Positions 1-8,883 of a stretch of 48,154 bases of DNA are shown here, in pieces. How positions within the stretch are numbered: the first letter of the stretch is position 1; each line of letters opens with the position of its first letter. Position numbers and translations under genes: made by a program. The DNA is from Dysgonamonadaceae bacterium (lineage in GTDB: Bacteria; Bacteroidota; Bacteroidia; Bacteroidales; Azobacteroidaceae). The stretch covers positions 1 through 48,154 of the forward strand of contig JAISYG010000081.1 in NCBI GenBank assembly GCA_031270075.1, read 5' to 3'. The notes under the pieces were generated by a model. It saw nothing but the letters and a program-made list of their open reading frames with translations. It had not been told where the DNA came from and ran no database searches.

Positions 1-441
1 ATTTGGAATACTGAGGCCAGTATGTGGAATACTGAGGCCAGTATTTGGAATACTGAGGCCAGTATGTGGAATACTGAGGCCAGTATTTGGAATACTGAGG
101 CCAGTATTTGGAATACTGACGTCAGTATTTGGAATACTGACGTCAGTATTTGGACTACTGACGTCAGTATTTGGACTACTGACGTCAGTATTTGGACTAC
201 TGAAGACAATATTCGGAATACTGAGGACAATATTCGGAATACTGAAGACAATATTTGGAATACTGAAGACAATATTCGGAATACTGAAGACAATATTTGG
301 AATACTGAAGACAGTATTCGGAATACTGAAGACAGTATTTGGAATACTGAAGACAATATTCGGAATACTGAAGACAGTATTTGGAATACTGAAGACAATA
401 TTTGGAATACTGAAGACAATATTCGGAATACTGAAGACAGT
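1..441. repeat. 21 x 21-bp tandem repeat of hairpin units
   Basis: There are 21 consecutive units of exactly 21 bp with no indel, and the array runs off the left edge of the window. Most units contain the arms AATACTG and CAGTATT around a variable four-base centre, joined by a TGG or CGG spacer. The centre changes along the array: AGGC in units 1-5, ACGT in units 6-9, and AAGA or AGGA from unit 10 on. With ACGT the 18-base core is a perfect palindrome where the left arm is intact. Later units often have CAATATT as right arm, giving one mismatch. Because 21 is a multiple of three, both strands stay open across the array. Confidence 0.95.
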
Positions 442-468
442 ATCGGGACTGTTGCCCCTTTTCAATGA
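1..468 (+). CDS. possible 3' end of a heptapeptide-repeat protein (partial)
   Basis: The frame is open from the left edge to a TGA at 466-468 and encodes heptapeptides that drift from WNTEASI through WNTDVSI and WTTEDNI to RNTEDNI, ending in GTVAPFQ. I recognise no family. The minus strand is also open over much of the array, so openness alone is weak evidence for coding. Against coding: no start is visible, composition is extreme, and the units look selected as DNA hairpins as much as peptides. For coding: many substitutions alter residues while no stop or frameshift occurs in 21 units. Confidence 0.25.
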   Translation: MWNTEASMWNTEASIWNTEASMWNTEASIWNTEASIWNTDVSIWNTDVSIWTTDVSIWTTDVSIWTTEDNIRNTEDNIRNTEDNIWNTEDNIRNTEDNIWNTEDSIRNTEDSIWNTEDNIRNTEDSIWNTEDNIWNTEDNIRNTEDSIGTVAPFQ

Positions 469-577
469 AGAATGATGAATGAAAAAGTAAGCATTGTCCC
501 TTCTGCCGTCTTAATTTTTCCTTCTTCATGCTTTCTTGTCCATTAATAATTGTTAATTGTCCACTATTAATTATTAA

Positions 578-609
578 TTGTCAATTATTAATTAATTAAC
601 GTATCTTTG
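578..609 (+). promoter_or_regulatory. Bacteroidota-type promoter for uvrD/pcrA
   Basis: TTG (578-580) and TATCTTTG (602-609) are separated by 21 bases and fit the -33 TTG / -7 TAnnTTTG consensus. Transcription would start a few bases after 609, which places the annotated TTG start at 607 inside the promoter and favours the ATG at 631. Confidence 0.75.
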
Positions 610-630
610 TGCGATCATAAAGCAAGAGAG

Positions 631-2910
631 ATGGCAGATTTTTTAAACGAGTTAAATGAGGTTCAGCGCAGCGCAGTTACAGACGTAGAGGGTGCATCGC
701 TGATTATTGCGGGCGCCGGTTCCGGCAAAACGCGCGTGCTTACCTACCGCATCGCTTACCTGCTGTCGCAGGGCGTTGCTCCGGACAATATCCTTGCGTT
801 GACCTTTACCAGAAAGGCGGCCAGGGAGATGAAGGAGCGCATTGCGAAGCTGGTGGGAGAGGAGCAGGTGCGCCGCCTGTGGATGGGTACTTTTCATTCT
901 GTTTTTGCGCGTATCCTGCGCTACGAAGCGGAAGCCGCCGGCTATCCTTCCAATTATACGATATACGATACGCAGGACGCCCGCAACGTGATCAAGCAAA
1001 TCGTTAAGGAGATGAAGCTGGATGACAATGTTTACAAGGCAAAAGATTTGTACCACTGCATTTCTGCCGCCAAGAACAATCTTATTACGGCTGAGTCCTA
1101 TTTTTCCAACAACATTCTTGTCCAGCGGGACAAGGATGTACGGCGTCCCCTGACGGGCTATATCTACCGCGTATATGCCCAGCGGTGCCTGAAAGCCGGC
1201 GCTATGGACTACGACGATATTCTTTTGAATACCACTAAGCTTTTTCGCAATCATCCCGAGGTGCTGGATAAATACCAGCTTCGTTTCCATTATATTCTGG
1301 TGGACGAATATCAGGATACCAACGCGGCGCAGTACATGATCGTGCGAAAGCTTGCGCAGCAGCGGGGCAATGTCTGCGTGGTGGGCGACGACGCACAAAG
1401 CATCTATTCTTTTCGCGGCGCCCGTATCGAGAATATCCTGAACTTCAGGAAGGATTATCCGGATTATAAGATTTTCAAGCTGGAACGGAACTACCGTTCG
1501 ACGAAGACGATTGTGAATGCGGCCAACACGCTGATTGAGAAAAACCGGAACCGTATCGACAAGCGGGTTTTCTCCGAGAACACGCGGGGCGAGCCTATCA
1601 ACGTGTTTCAGCCGCTCTCCGACCAGGAGGAGGGCTACAGGGTAGCGGCGTCTATCGTGGAGACGCAGGCGCGGCTACAGCTGATGTATAAGGATTTTGC
1701 TATTTTGTCGCGTACCAACGCGCAGTCGAGGATTTTTGAAGAAGCGCTGCGCAAATTAGACATTCCTTATACGATTTTCGGCGGTCCTTCGTTTTATGAG
1801 CGGAAGGAGGTGAAAGATGTGCTGGCCTACGGCAAGCTGTTGATGAATCCGAGGGACGACGAGGCTTTCAGGCGCATCGTCAATGTGCCGATGCGCGGCA
1901 TTGGCGCTGCCACCATTGGTCGGATAGAAGAAGCGTCCGTTGCCAACAGCCTGCCGTTGTGGGAAGTTGCCGTTCGGGCGGATGAGCTGTTGCCCGACCT
2001 TCCGACAGGCACACGCACCAAGTTGCAGCGTTTTGTGGCTTTCATGAATGGCTTCGCCGGCGACCTTACGGAACTGAATGCCTACGAGCTGCTGCACCGC
2101 GTGGTAACGGCTTCGGGCATTATCACCTCGCTGCAGGCGGAGAACACGCCAGAAAACATCAGCCGCCTGCAAAATATCGAAGAGCTGCTGAACGGCATCC
2201 GCGAATTTGTGGAGGAGAACGGCGATGATACGGGCATGGTGACGCTGGAACAGTATCTTTCCGACATTTCATTGCTCACTGCCGTGGATCAGTCGGGCAA
2301 AGCGACGGACAGCGTGGCGGTGATGACCATACATTCCGCGAAAGGGCTGGAGTTTGAAGTGGTATATATCGTTGGTCTGGAAGAGAATCTTTTTCCTTCG
2401 CCGATGGCCATCGGTTCCCAGCAGGAGCTGGAAGAGGAACGCCGGCTTTTCTACGTGGCGCTGACGCGCGCGCGCCGCAACGTTTTTTTGAGCTACGCCG
2501 GCACCCGTTTCAGGTGGGGTTTGCTGCATCCGGCATCGCCCAGCCGTTTTCTTGACGAGATTGATGCGCAATACCTCGATTTTCCTGACGGTCGCCGCGT
2601 GCCGGTGATGCCGCGCCAGAAGAAGCCTGTTTTTATGGCTTCCTCCGGTCGCAATTCCCAGCAGGACGCCGACGGACAAAGCCGTATGGTTCCCGTGAAC
2701 AGGGCGCGGACGTCATCTTCCGATCCTGCCGCGGCAGCCGGCGACGCCGACAGGATCCGACCCGGCATGACGGTGGAACATCAGCGGTTCGGTCGCGGCG
2801 AAGTGATCGCTATGGAAGGCAAAGGAGCCAGCGCCAGGGTGGAGATCCAGTTCGGCGAAGCAGGCCGGAAACTGCTGCTGCTGAAATTTGCACAGCTGAA
2901 AATCGTGTGA
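631..2910 (+). CDS. pcrA: ATP-dependent DNA helicase, UvrD/PcrA family
   Basis: This is a 759-residue superfamily 1A 3'-5' DNA helicase that unwinds DNA in repair and clears proteins from forks. From the ATG at 631 the motifs run in order: Walker A GAGSGKT near residue 30, the DEYQDTN Walker B, VVGDDAQSIYSFRGA, NYRST, TIHSAKGLEF and VALTRARR. The C-terminal 50 residues form the small Tudor-like domain typical of PcrA (RPGMTVEHQRFGRGEV). Length is normal for the family. The ORF track begins at a TTG at 607 that lies inside the -7 box, so 631 is preferred. It has its own promoter and stands upstream of parAB; codon use is GC-rich compared with genes in the last 12 kb of the window. Confidence 0.95.
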   Translation: MADFLNELNEVQRSAVTDVEGASLIIAGAGSGKTRVLTYRIAYLLSQGVAPDNILALTFTRKAAREMKERIAKLVGEEQVRRLWMGTFHSVFARILRYEAEAAGYPSNYTIYDTQDARNVIKQIVKEMKLDDNVYKAKDLYHCISAAKNNLITAESYFSNNILVQRDKDVRRPLTGYIYRVYAQRCLKAGAMDYDDILLNTTKLFRNHPEVLDKYQLRFHYILVDEYQDTNAAQYMIVRKLAQQRGNVCVVGDDAQSIYSFRGARIENILNFRKDYPDYKIFKLERNYRSTKTIVNAANTLIEKNRNRIDKRVFSENTRGEPINVFQPLSDQEEGYRVAASIVETQARLQLMYKDFAILSRTNAQSRIFEEALRKLDIPYTIFGGPSFYERKEVKDVLAYGKLLMNPRDDEAFRRIVNVPMRGIGAATIGRIEEASVANSLPLWEVAVRADELLPDLPTGTRTKLQRFVAFMNGFAGDLTELNAYELLHRVVTASGIITSLQAENTPENISRLQNIEELLNGIREFVEENGDDTGMVTLEQYLSDISLLTAVDQSGKATDSVAVMTIHSAKGLEFEVVYIVGLEENLFPSPMAIGSQQELEEERRLFYVALTRARRNVFLSYAGTRFRWGLLHPASPSRFLDEIDAQYLDFPDGRRVPVMPRQKKPVFMASSGRNSQQDADGQSRMVPVNRARTSSSDPAAAAGDADRIRPGMTVEHQRFGRGEVIAMEGKGASARVEIQFGEAGRKLLLLKFAQLKIV

Positions 2911-2930
2911 ACAGCACCTCTTGTTGCTAC

Positions 2931-2982
2931 CGAAAAAAGGAGGTATTCGGATGAATTTTGGCGTTGCCTTTTTTCATTCGGA
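2931..2982 (+). terminator. possible terminator after uvrD
   Basis: AAAAAAGG (2933-2940) can pair with CCTTTTTT (2967-2974), and TTCGGATGAA can alternatively pair imperfectly with TTCATTCGGA. The loop is long and the stem imperfect, so this is only a tentative call for the uvrD-parA gap. Confidence 0.25.
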
Positions 2983-2992
2983 TAAAAACATG

Positions 2993-3000
2993 TATCTTTG
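2993..3000 (+). promoter_or_regulatory. -7 box upstream of parA
   Basis: TATCTTTG matches TAnnTTTG and lies 70 bp before the parA ATG. No TTG sits at the usual 19-21 base spacing, so only the -7 element is supported. Confidence 0.5.
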
Positions 3001-3069
3001 TCTTTTCGTTGCCCCCGTGAAAATGTTGAAACAGGAGGCAACATTTATATGGAGTAATAAAGAGAGAAG

Positions 3070-3852
3070 ATGTCGAAAGTAATCGCTTTAGCCAATCAAA
3101 AAGGGGGAGTGGGCAAAACCACTACCGCCATCAATCTGGCTGCCAGCTTGGCAGTATTAGACAAAAACGTTCTGCTGATAGACGCCGATCCGCAAGCAAA
3201 TGCTACGTCGGGTTTGGGCTTTGATGCGCAGAAAATTGAAACCAGTATTTACGAGTGTATCATTGATCATGCCGATCCGAAGGGGGCCATCCTGAAATGC
3301 GAATCGCCGGAACTTTCCCGCCTGCATCTTATTCCGTCGCACATTGATTTGGTAGGCGCTGAGATTGAGATCATCAACATTCCTAAGCGGGAGTTTATCC
3401 TGCGGGGCATCATCGGCGAGGTGAAAGACGACTATGATTACGTGCTGATAGACTGTTCGCCTTCGCTGGGTCTGATTACCGCCAATGCGTTGACGGCGGC
3501 CGACTCGGTGATGATCCCCGTTCAATGCGAATATTTTGCGCTCGAAGGGCTTGGCAAGCTTCTCAACACTACCAGGCTGATACAGTCGAGCACCAATCCG
3601 AATTTGGAGATCGAAGGTTTTCTGCTTACGATGTACGACTCGCGTACCAGCCTGAGCAAGCTGGTGGTGGAAGAGGTTACGCGCCATTTCCAACAGTTAG
3701 TGCTGAAAACCATCATTCATCGGAACGTGAAGATCAGCGAAGCGCCCAGCTACGGCAAGCCGGTGATTCTTTACGAGGCCAAATCGCCCGGCGCGCTCAG
3801 CTACATGCATCTGGCCGACGAGCTGATCCGGAAAAACGAAACTTACAAGTAA
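3070..3852 (+). CDS. parA: chromosome partitioning ATPase ParA/Soj
   Basis: This 260-residue deviant Walker ATPase binds DNA when ATP-bound and works with ParB to segregate chromosome origins. The N-terminus shows the deviant Walker A KGGVGKTTT near residue 10, followed by LLIDADPQAN and the Walker B region VLIDCSPSLG. Length and motifs match chromosomal Soj proteins rather than long plasmid ParA. It is followed after 18 bp by parB, the usual pair order. A -7 box lies upstream. I noticed no parS palindrome in the window but did not search for one exhaustively. Confidence 0.96.
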   Translation: MSKVIALANQKGGVGKTTTAINLAASLAVLDKNVLLIDADPQANATSGLGFDAQKIETSIYECIIDHADPKGAILKCESPELSRLHLIPSHIDLVGAEIEIINIPKREFILRGIIGEVKDDYDYVLIDCSPSLGLITANALTAADSVMIPVQCEYFALEGLGKLLNTTRLIQSSTNPNLEIEGFLLTMYDSRTSLSKLVVEEVTRHFQQLVLKTIIHRNVKISEAPSYGKPVILYEAKSPGALSYMHLADELIRKNETYK

Positions 3853-3870
3853 TCATTCAAAAAAATACCT

Positions 3871-4797
3871 ATGGCAAAACATTTGGGAAGAGGCATAGAT
3901 TCAATTATTCCGAATCCGATAACCAGCCATCCCGCAGTGAGTCCGACAAGCGACATTGCGTTGACGAGCATCGTCGCCAATTCGTCCAATCCCCGCACTT
4001 TTTTCGACCAGGAGACGCTGGAAGAACTGGCGGACTCTATCCGTCAGGTAGGGATCATCCAGCCTGTTACCGTTCGCGAGTTGGACGGCAAATACCAGCT
4101 TATTTCGGGAGAGCGGCGCTACCGTGCGGCGCAGTTGGCAGGCCTGAAGGAGATACCTGCCTTTATTCGGAAGATCGGCGACGACGATCTGCTGAAACTT
4201 GCGCTGCTGGAAAATATCCAGCGCGACGATCTCAATGCCATTGACATTGCTATTAGCTACCGGAGAATGATCGACGAGCTGTCGCTCACGCAGGAGGAAG
4301 TGAGCCGGCAAGTGAGCAAAAAACGCTCTACCGTTGCCAATTACCTGCGCCTGCTGAAACTGCCGGCAGAAGTACAGCTGGCGCTCCGGCAGGGCGACAT
4401 CGAGATGGGACACGCCCGGTCGATGGTCAATATCGACGATCCCGCTTTCCTGTTGCAGCTGCTCAACGACATTGTTGAGGGCGCATTGTCCGTGCGTCAG
4501 GTGGAAAGGATGGTACGGCAGCACACGCATCCGGCGGAACCGGAGATTTCGAAAACCCCGGACGCCACGGATGACATTCCGGACAAAGTCGTTTTCACCG
4601 ACCCCCAACCGCCGACCGTTATTCCCGACAACGAGCCTGAACCTTTGCGCGAATGGCTGAGCCGCTATTTCAGCGCGAAAGTAGATCTGAAAAGAGACGC
4701 TTCCACCGGCGCGGGACGTATCACGATTCATTTTCGCACCGATGACGAGTTTAAATATATCCTGCAGATGGCGGAAAAAATGGTTGAAAATGGATAA
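3871..4797 (+). CDS. parB: chromosome partitioning protein ParB
   Basis: This 308-residue ParB/Spo0J-type CTPase clamp binds parS and recruits ParA. It begins with the typical LGRGID segment, carries the ParB nuclease-fold signature GERRYRA near residue 90 and ENIQRDDLN after it, then the helix-turn-helix region (LTQEEVSRQVSKKRSTVANY) and a C-terminal dimerisation part. It sits 18 bp after parA and overlaps the next gene by 8 bp, so the three are probably one operon. Confidence 0.96.
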   Translation: MAKHLGRGIDSIIPNPITSHPAVSPTSDIALTSIVANSSNPRTFFDQETLEELADSIRQVGIIQPVTVRELDGKYQLISGERRYRAAQLAGLKEIPAFIRKIGDDDLLKLALLENIQRDDLNAIDIAISYRRMIDELSLTQEEVSRQVSKKRSTVANYLRLLKLPAEVQLALRQGDIEMGHARSMVNIDDPAFLLQLLNDIVEGALSVRQVERMVRQHTHPAEPEISKTPDATDDIPDKVVFTDPQPPTVIPDNEPEPLREWLSRYFSAKVDLKRDASTGAGRITIHFRTDDEFKYILQMAEKMVENG

Positions 4798-5452
4798 CGC
4801 CGTCAAGACCGGTTTGTTTTTTTTCTTTTGTTTGTCGCTGAGCCTGTCCATACGCGGGCAAGAGCAGGCAACGCCTTTGGATTCGCTGGCCACTTTTCAG
4901 GTGGAGCAGTCTAACCTGATCCTGACCGTCGATACAACCGTTGTAGCTCATGAGCAGCCTGCCGATTCCCTTTATTTCGTCAACAAGCCCATTCCGGCGA
5001 AAGCGGCTATCATGTCGGCGGTATTGCCCGGTTTGGGGCAGATCTACAACCGCAAATACTGGAAAGTGCCCATTGCCTACGCACTTATTGGCGCATCGGT
5101 TTATTTTCTCATTCGCACCCAAAACGATTTTCAACGCTACCGGAGAGCTTACATCGACTTGAAAGACGGCGACCCGTACAGCAACTTCCATAAAAAGCTG
5201 AATATTCCGTCCTATTATAATGAAGAGCAATATATCACCTCCTATAAAGACGGCTACAGAAGATACCGCGACTGGGCTATCATTGCGGTAGTGATTACCT
5301 ATCTGATGAACGTGGTGGACGCTAACGTTGACGCACATCTGTTTGATTACAGTATTGACGACAATATCTCTTTTCATGCAAAACCACATTTTTTCAAGGA
5401 TAATATAACCGATTCACCAAAATTTAACTTAACTTTGTGTTTTTCTTTTTAA
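4790..5452 (+). CDS. DUF5683 domain-containing membrane protein
   Basis: The ORF track starts at 4742 inside parB, but the ATG at 4790 overlaps the parB stop by 8 bp and begins a clear signal peptide (KTGLFFFFCLSLSLS), so 4790 is chosen, giving 220 residues. The core PIPAKAAIMSAVLPGLGQIYN with a following hydrophobic stretch, and a second hydrophobic segment near WAIIAVVITYLM, match DUF5683. The function is unknown. The parA-parB-DUF5683-transglycosylase order is, to my knowledge, common in Bacteroidota and suggests an envelope role linked to the cell cycle, which is inference. Confidence 0.85.
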   Translation: MDNAVKTGLFFFFCLSLSLSIRGQEQATPLDSLATFQVEQSNLILTVDTTVVAHEQPADSLYFVNKPIPAKAAIMSAVLPGLGQIYNRKYWKVPIAYALIGASVYFLIRTQNDFQRYRRAYIDLKDGDPYSNFHKKLNIPSYYNEEQYITSYKDGYRRYRDWAIIAVVITYLMNVVDANVDAHLFDYSIDDNISFHAKPHFFKDNITDSPKFNLTLCFSF

Positions 5453-5470
5453 TGTATCAATAGATAATTA

Positions 5471-6961
5471 ATGTTGCGTAGAAGTTATTTCATAGTCTTG
5501 CTGGCTTTGCCTCTCGCCGTTTTGGCGCAGCAACCGGCCGTCAACGATTCGATTTCCGACAGTATTCTATATGAGAATGTTGACAGTTTGCTGCAACCGG
5601 GCAGTCAGTGGCCGGTGTCCACAGGCAACGACTCCATCATTGTGGACAATGCCAACGACGAGCTGTCCTTTTCGCCGGAATTGCATGATTCCGTTTATAT
5701 CGAAAGGTTGAAACGCCTGCCTTCACTGGTCAATCTTACTTATAACAATGTAGTAAGAAACTATATACGCGCCTACACCATACGCAACAAGGCGAAAGTG
5801 GAAATAATGCTTGGCCTGCAGTCGTATTATTTTCCGATGATTGAAGAGGTGCTGGACATGTATGGATTGCCGCTTGAGCTGAAATACATGGCCGTCATCG
5901 AATCCGCCCTCAATCCCCGCGCCGTTTCGCGAATGGGCGCCACCGGGATGTGGCAGTTTATGCTGGGCACCGGTCGCGTATATAAGTTGCAGATCAACAC
6001 CTTTGTGGATGAACGTCGCGATCCGTTCCTTGCCACACATGCCGCTGCCAAATATCTGAAAGATCTCTACAATACTTTCAACGACTGGGTGCTGGTGATT
6101 GCCGCCTACAACTGTGGCGCCGGCAACGTGAACAAAGCCATCAGGCGTTCGGGCGGGAAAACTTCCTACTGGGATATTTACCCTTACCTGCCGCGCGAAA
6201 CGAGAGGTTACGTACCTGCCTACATCGGCGCTACCTATGCCATGAATTACTACGGGGAACACCATATCACGCCTCGTTATGTCGATGTTCCGCCACCGGC
6301 CGATACGGTTGTTGTGAGAAAAAACGTCAACCTGGCTCAGGTGTCCGAAATTCTGAATATTCCTTTGCAGCAGTTGCGCGACCTCAACCCCCAGTATCGC
6401 CGCGAGATACTGCCCGGCAACGCCTCTCCCTGCATTCTTCGGCTGCCGGAGGCCTATACCGTGCAGTTCATCGATTTTCAAGATACCATCTATCGCCACA
6501 AAGCCAACCTGTACCTGAGCAACTCATTTAAGGTGATGGAACCCGCAGGCCGTGCTCCCTTCAACAGAAGCAGCGTGGCCGGAAAGGACAAGATATACCA
6601 TACCATCCGGTCGGGCGAGAACCTGGGATCCATTGCTGCCTACTACGGAGTCAACGTCAATGACTTGAAAGAGTGGAACGATCTTTATTCTTCACGAATC
6701 ATCGCCGGGAAAAAGCTGGTGGTTTATCTGAAAAAGCCGGCTGCAAAACCGGTTGTCCGCAGCACGACAAGCGCTGCGCCGCCGCCGCCTCCGGAAAACA
6801 CGTCCGCCATGGGTAACGGAATCGTTTATACCGTCAAATCGGGCGACACCCTGTGGGATATTGCACAATCCTACGGCGTGTCCGACAAGGAGATCATGAA
6901 ATGGAACAATCTGTCGAAAACCGGCATACGACCGGGAATGAAACTTAAAATCATACAATGA
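5471..6961 (+). CDS. mltD: membrane-bound lytic transglycosylase, SLT plus LysM (MltD-like)
   Basis: This 496-residue exported enzyme would cleave peptidoglycan between MurNAc and GlcNAc with 1,6-anhydro product formation. Residues 1-19 form a signal peptide ending in AVLA. The SLT domain spans roughly 110-250, with the catalytic glutamate near residue 144 in IESALNP and the GATGMWQFM signature after it. A degenerate LysM-like segment lies near 280-330, and two clear LysM domains follow at about 400-440 (YHTIRSGENL) and 450-495 (YTVKSGDTLWDIA), which bind glycan strands. It lies 18 bp after the DUF5683 gene and 1 bp before the next gene. Confidence 0.92.
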   Translation: MLRRSYFIVLLALPLAVLAQQPAVNDSISDSILYENVDSLLQPGSQWPVSTGNDSIIVDNANDELSFSPELHDSVYIERLKRLPSLVNLTYNNVVRNYIRAYTIRNKAKVEIMLGLQSYYFPMIEEVLDMYGLPLELKYMAVIESALNPRAVSRMGATGMWQFMLGTGRVYKLQINTFVDERRDPFLATHAAAKYLKDLYNTFNDWVLVIAAYNCGAGNVNKAIRRSGGKTSYWDIYPYLPRETRGYVPAYIGATYAMNYYGEHHITPRYVDVPPPADTVVVRKNVNLAQVSEILNIPLQQLRDLNPQYRREILPGNASPCILRLPEAYTVQFIDFQDTIYRHKANLYLSNSFKVMEPAGRAPFNRSSVAGKDKIYHTIRSGENLGSIAAYYGVNVNDLKEWNDLYSSRIIAGKKLVVYLKKPAAKPVVRSTTSAAPPPPPENTSAMGNGIVYTVKSGDTLWDIAQSYGVSDKEIMKWNNLSKTGIRPGMKLKIIQ

Positions 6962-6962
6962 A

Positions 6963-7352
6963 ATGGAAAACATTCGTATTGAAAAAACAGCGAAATCTCC
7001 GTTGATTGTTATGAAAACCGGGTATATCGGGATGAAAGGACGCTCTATTCCCCAAAATTCAAAACAACTGTACAAGCCCTGTTTCGAGTGGGTTGCAGCA
7101 TACATCCAGCACCCGGCGCCGCTAACCATCGTGGAGATTTTTTTCGAATATGTGGATACCTCATCCATCCGTTGTGTGGTGGATCTCCTCTCCCTGCTCG
7201 AGTCCAACCTGAAAAAAGAAAAGATCGAAGTCGTCTGGTATTATGAACAATACGACGACGACCTGCACGAGTTGGGTACCTACATCCAGACCTTCATCAA
7301 AGTACCTTTCAAATATGTGATGGTAGCAGAAGATCAGGAAATCAACATGTAA
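6963..7352 (+). CDS. SiaC-family regulatory phosphoprotein (DUF1987)
   Basis: The 129-residue product fits DUF1987/SiaC: an N-terminal strand, GRSIPQNSKQLYKP, a middle region LTIVEIFFEYVDTSS, and the acidic WYYEQYDDDLHELG near the end. In Pseudomonas SiaC is phosphorylated by SiaB and dephosphorylated by SiaA and controls c-di-GMP signalling. No siaA or siaB partner is visible here, so the mechanism in this organism is open. The threonine-serine in YVDTSS corresponds to the phosphoacceptor region of the family. It begins 1 bp after the transglycosylase stop, suggesting co-transcription with the parAB operon. Confidence 0.75.
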   Translation: MENIRIEKTAKSPLIVMKTGYIGMKGRSIPQNSKQLYKPCFEWVAAYIQHPAPLTIVEIFFEYVDTSSIRCVVDLLSLLESNLKKEKIEVVWYYEQYDDDLHELGTYIQTFIKVPFKYVMVAEDQEINM

Positions 7353-7379
7353 TTTTTAAACTTTATAATAATTTTTCCA

Positions 7380-7799
7380 ATGACAGGTAATCAAACCTTT
7401 ACTATTATTAAGCCCTGTGCCGTAAAAAGAGGTCACACAGGCGCTATTTTGGCCGATATCCAACAGGCGGGATTCAAGATTTCCGCCATGAAATATCTGC
7501 AAATGACCGTTACACAAGCCGAAGCATTTTACGGTATCCACAAGGAACGCCCGTTTTTTGCCGACCTTGTGCAGTTTATGACATCAGGCCCTGTTGTGGT
7601 AGCCATTTTGATTCGTGAAAATGCTGTAGAAGAATACCGGAAACTGATCGGAGCTACCAACCCCGCCAACGCCGCCGCTGGTACCATCCGAAAAAAATAC
7701 GCCCTCAATGTACAGGAAAATGCCGTACACGGCTCGGACAGCGACGAAAACGCCATTGTGGAATCCGGCTTTTTCTTCTCTCAATGCGAACGTTTTTAA
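7380..7799 (+). CDS. ndk: nucleoside diphosphate kinase
   Basis: This 139-residue cytoplasmic enzyme transfers the gamma phosphate of ATP to nucleoside diphosphates through a phosphohistidine. The fold begins [12 protein letters not shown], includes [18 protein letters not shown], and contains the active-site histidine in ENAVHGSDS near residue 118. The more usual KPDAV is KPCAV here, a substitution I have seen in other Bacteroidota Ndk proteins. It lies 27 bp downstream of the SiaC-type gene on the same strand. Confidence 0.95.
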   Translation: MTGNQTFTIIKPCAVKRGHTGAILADIQQAGFKISAMKYLQMTVTQAEAFYGIHKERPFFADLVQFMTSGPVVVAILIRENAVEEYRKLIGATNPANAAAGTIRKKYALNVQENAVHGSDSDENAIVESGFFFSQCERF

Positions 7800-7907
7800 C
7801 AGCTGGTATTTTTTTTTGATAGAATGAACAACGTATTTGTAAACATACTATTTTTGTAATTTATTTTTATATTTCATAAAATCAACGAACTCAAAAATTA
7901 AAATCAC

Positions 7908-8852
7908 ATGACAAACAGACGTAATTTTCTCAAAGCGTCCCTGGCGATCGCCGGAGGATTTGCGGGCGGAAGCCTGCTTTCGTCCTGCAATGGCGGCGGC
8001 AGCAGAAGCGCACCCCAAAAAGTAATTGGGCTACAACTCTATTCCCTGCGTGACGAAATCAAAGAACTCGGCATTCGGAAAGTACTTGAAATCGTAGCCC
8101 AAATAGGCTACACCAATCTGGAAACAGCCGGTTACGGCGATGGCAAGCTGTACGGACTGGATCCGGCAGAGCTGAAAAAAATCGTGAGCGATCTGGGCAT
8201 GAAACTCAGCAGTTCGCACCTGAGCCGCAACATCAGCGACAACCACGATGCCGATATGGCATGGTGGCAAACCGCTCTCGAAGCACACGTTGCCGCAGGC
8301 ATGACCTACATGATCATGCCGTCGTCGCCCTTGCGCGGTGAAGGCGCTACGCTGGACAATGTAAAACGCTACGGCGAATACTTCAGCGAAATCGGGCAAA
8401 TGACACTGGGCGCCAGCATCAAGTTCGGATACCACAACCACAATTTCGAATTTGAAAACAAAATCGACGAAGTGCCTGTATATGACCTGCTGATCGAAAA
8501 CTCCAGCCCCGACCATGTCATCTTCCAAAATGACGTTTACTGGACGCAGCGGGGAGGATATAATCCGGTGGATTACCTGAAAAAATATCCCCAACGGATA
8601 CAGGTATTGCATATCAAAGACGAAACGGCCATCGGCGCCAGCGGAACGGTGGACTTCAAAGCCATCTTCGAGCAGGCTTATGCCAACGGCACCATCAAAG
8701 ACTGGTATGTGGAAGTGGAACGCTACGACGAACCGACTCCGGAAGAAGCAAAGACAATTGCCGGCAAATTGAAGCTGAAGACGCTTACCAACAGCGTCGC
8801 CGACGTTCAAAAAAGCTACGACTTCCTCGCCTCCGCCGATTATGTAAAATAG
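7908..8852 (+). CDS. sugar phosphate isomerase/epimerase-like TIM-barrel protein, Tat-exported
   Basis: The 314-residue product has a twin-arginine signal (RRNFLKASLAIAGG) followed by a lipobox-like LLSSC near residue 27, so it is probably exported folded and perhaps lipid-anchored. The rest fits the xylose-isomerase-like TIM barrel (AP endonuclease 2 superfamily): GLQLYSLRDEI, a central YHNHNFEFE and a late VLHIKDE and WYVEVERYDE, which supply the usual His/Glu/Asp metal ligands. Substrate cannot be read from sequence. A TATTTTTG -7-like box lies at 7849-7856, and a strong hairpin follows the gene, so it is likely monocistronic. Confidence 0.85.
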   Translation: MTNRRNFLKASLAIAGGFAGGSLLSSCNGGGSRSAPQKVIGLQLYSLRDEIKELGIRKVLEIVAQIGYTNLETAGYGDGKLYGLDPAELKKIVSDLGMKLSSSHLSRNISDNHDADMAWWQTALEAHVAAGMTYMIMPSSPLRGEGATLDNVKRYGEYFSEIGQMTLGASIKFGYHNHNFEFENKIDEVPVYDLLIENSSPDHVIFQNDVYWTQRGGYNPVDYLKKYPQRIQVLHIKDETAIGASGTVDFKAIFEQAYANGTIKDWYVEVERYDEPTPEEAKTIAGKLKLKTLTNSVADVQKSYDFLASADYVK

Positions 8853-8883
8853 GCAGAAGCACAACAATCGTAACACGATGTAA

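Noticed and set aside
197-529. Minus-strand ORF over the 21-bp array
   Set aside because: It is open only because the repeat period is a multiple of three; no signal, start context or family is visible.
652-1398. 248-residue minus-strand ORF in uvrD
   Set aside because: It is the antisense shadow of a well-supported helicase gene. The same holds for other long minus-strand ORFs at 3901-4893, 5723-6499, 8031-8876, 9514-10323 and 10894-11703.
3525-4244. 239-residue plus-strand ORF between parA and parB frames
   Set aside because: It overlaps the 3' half of parA and the 5' half of parB in another frame, with charged low-quality composition and no motif.
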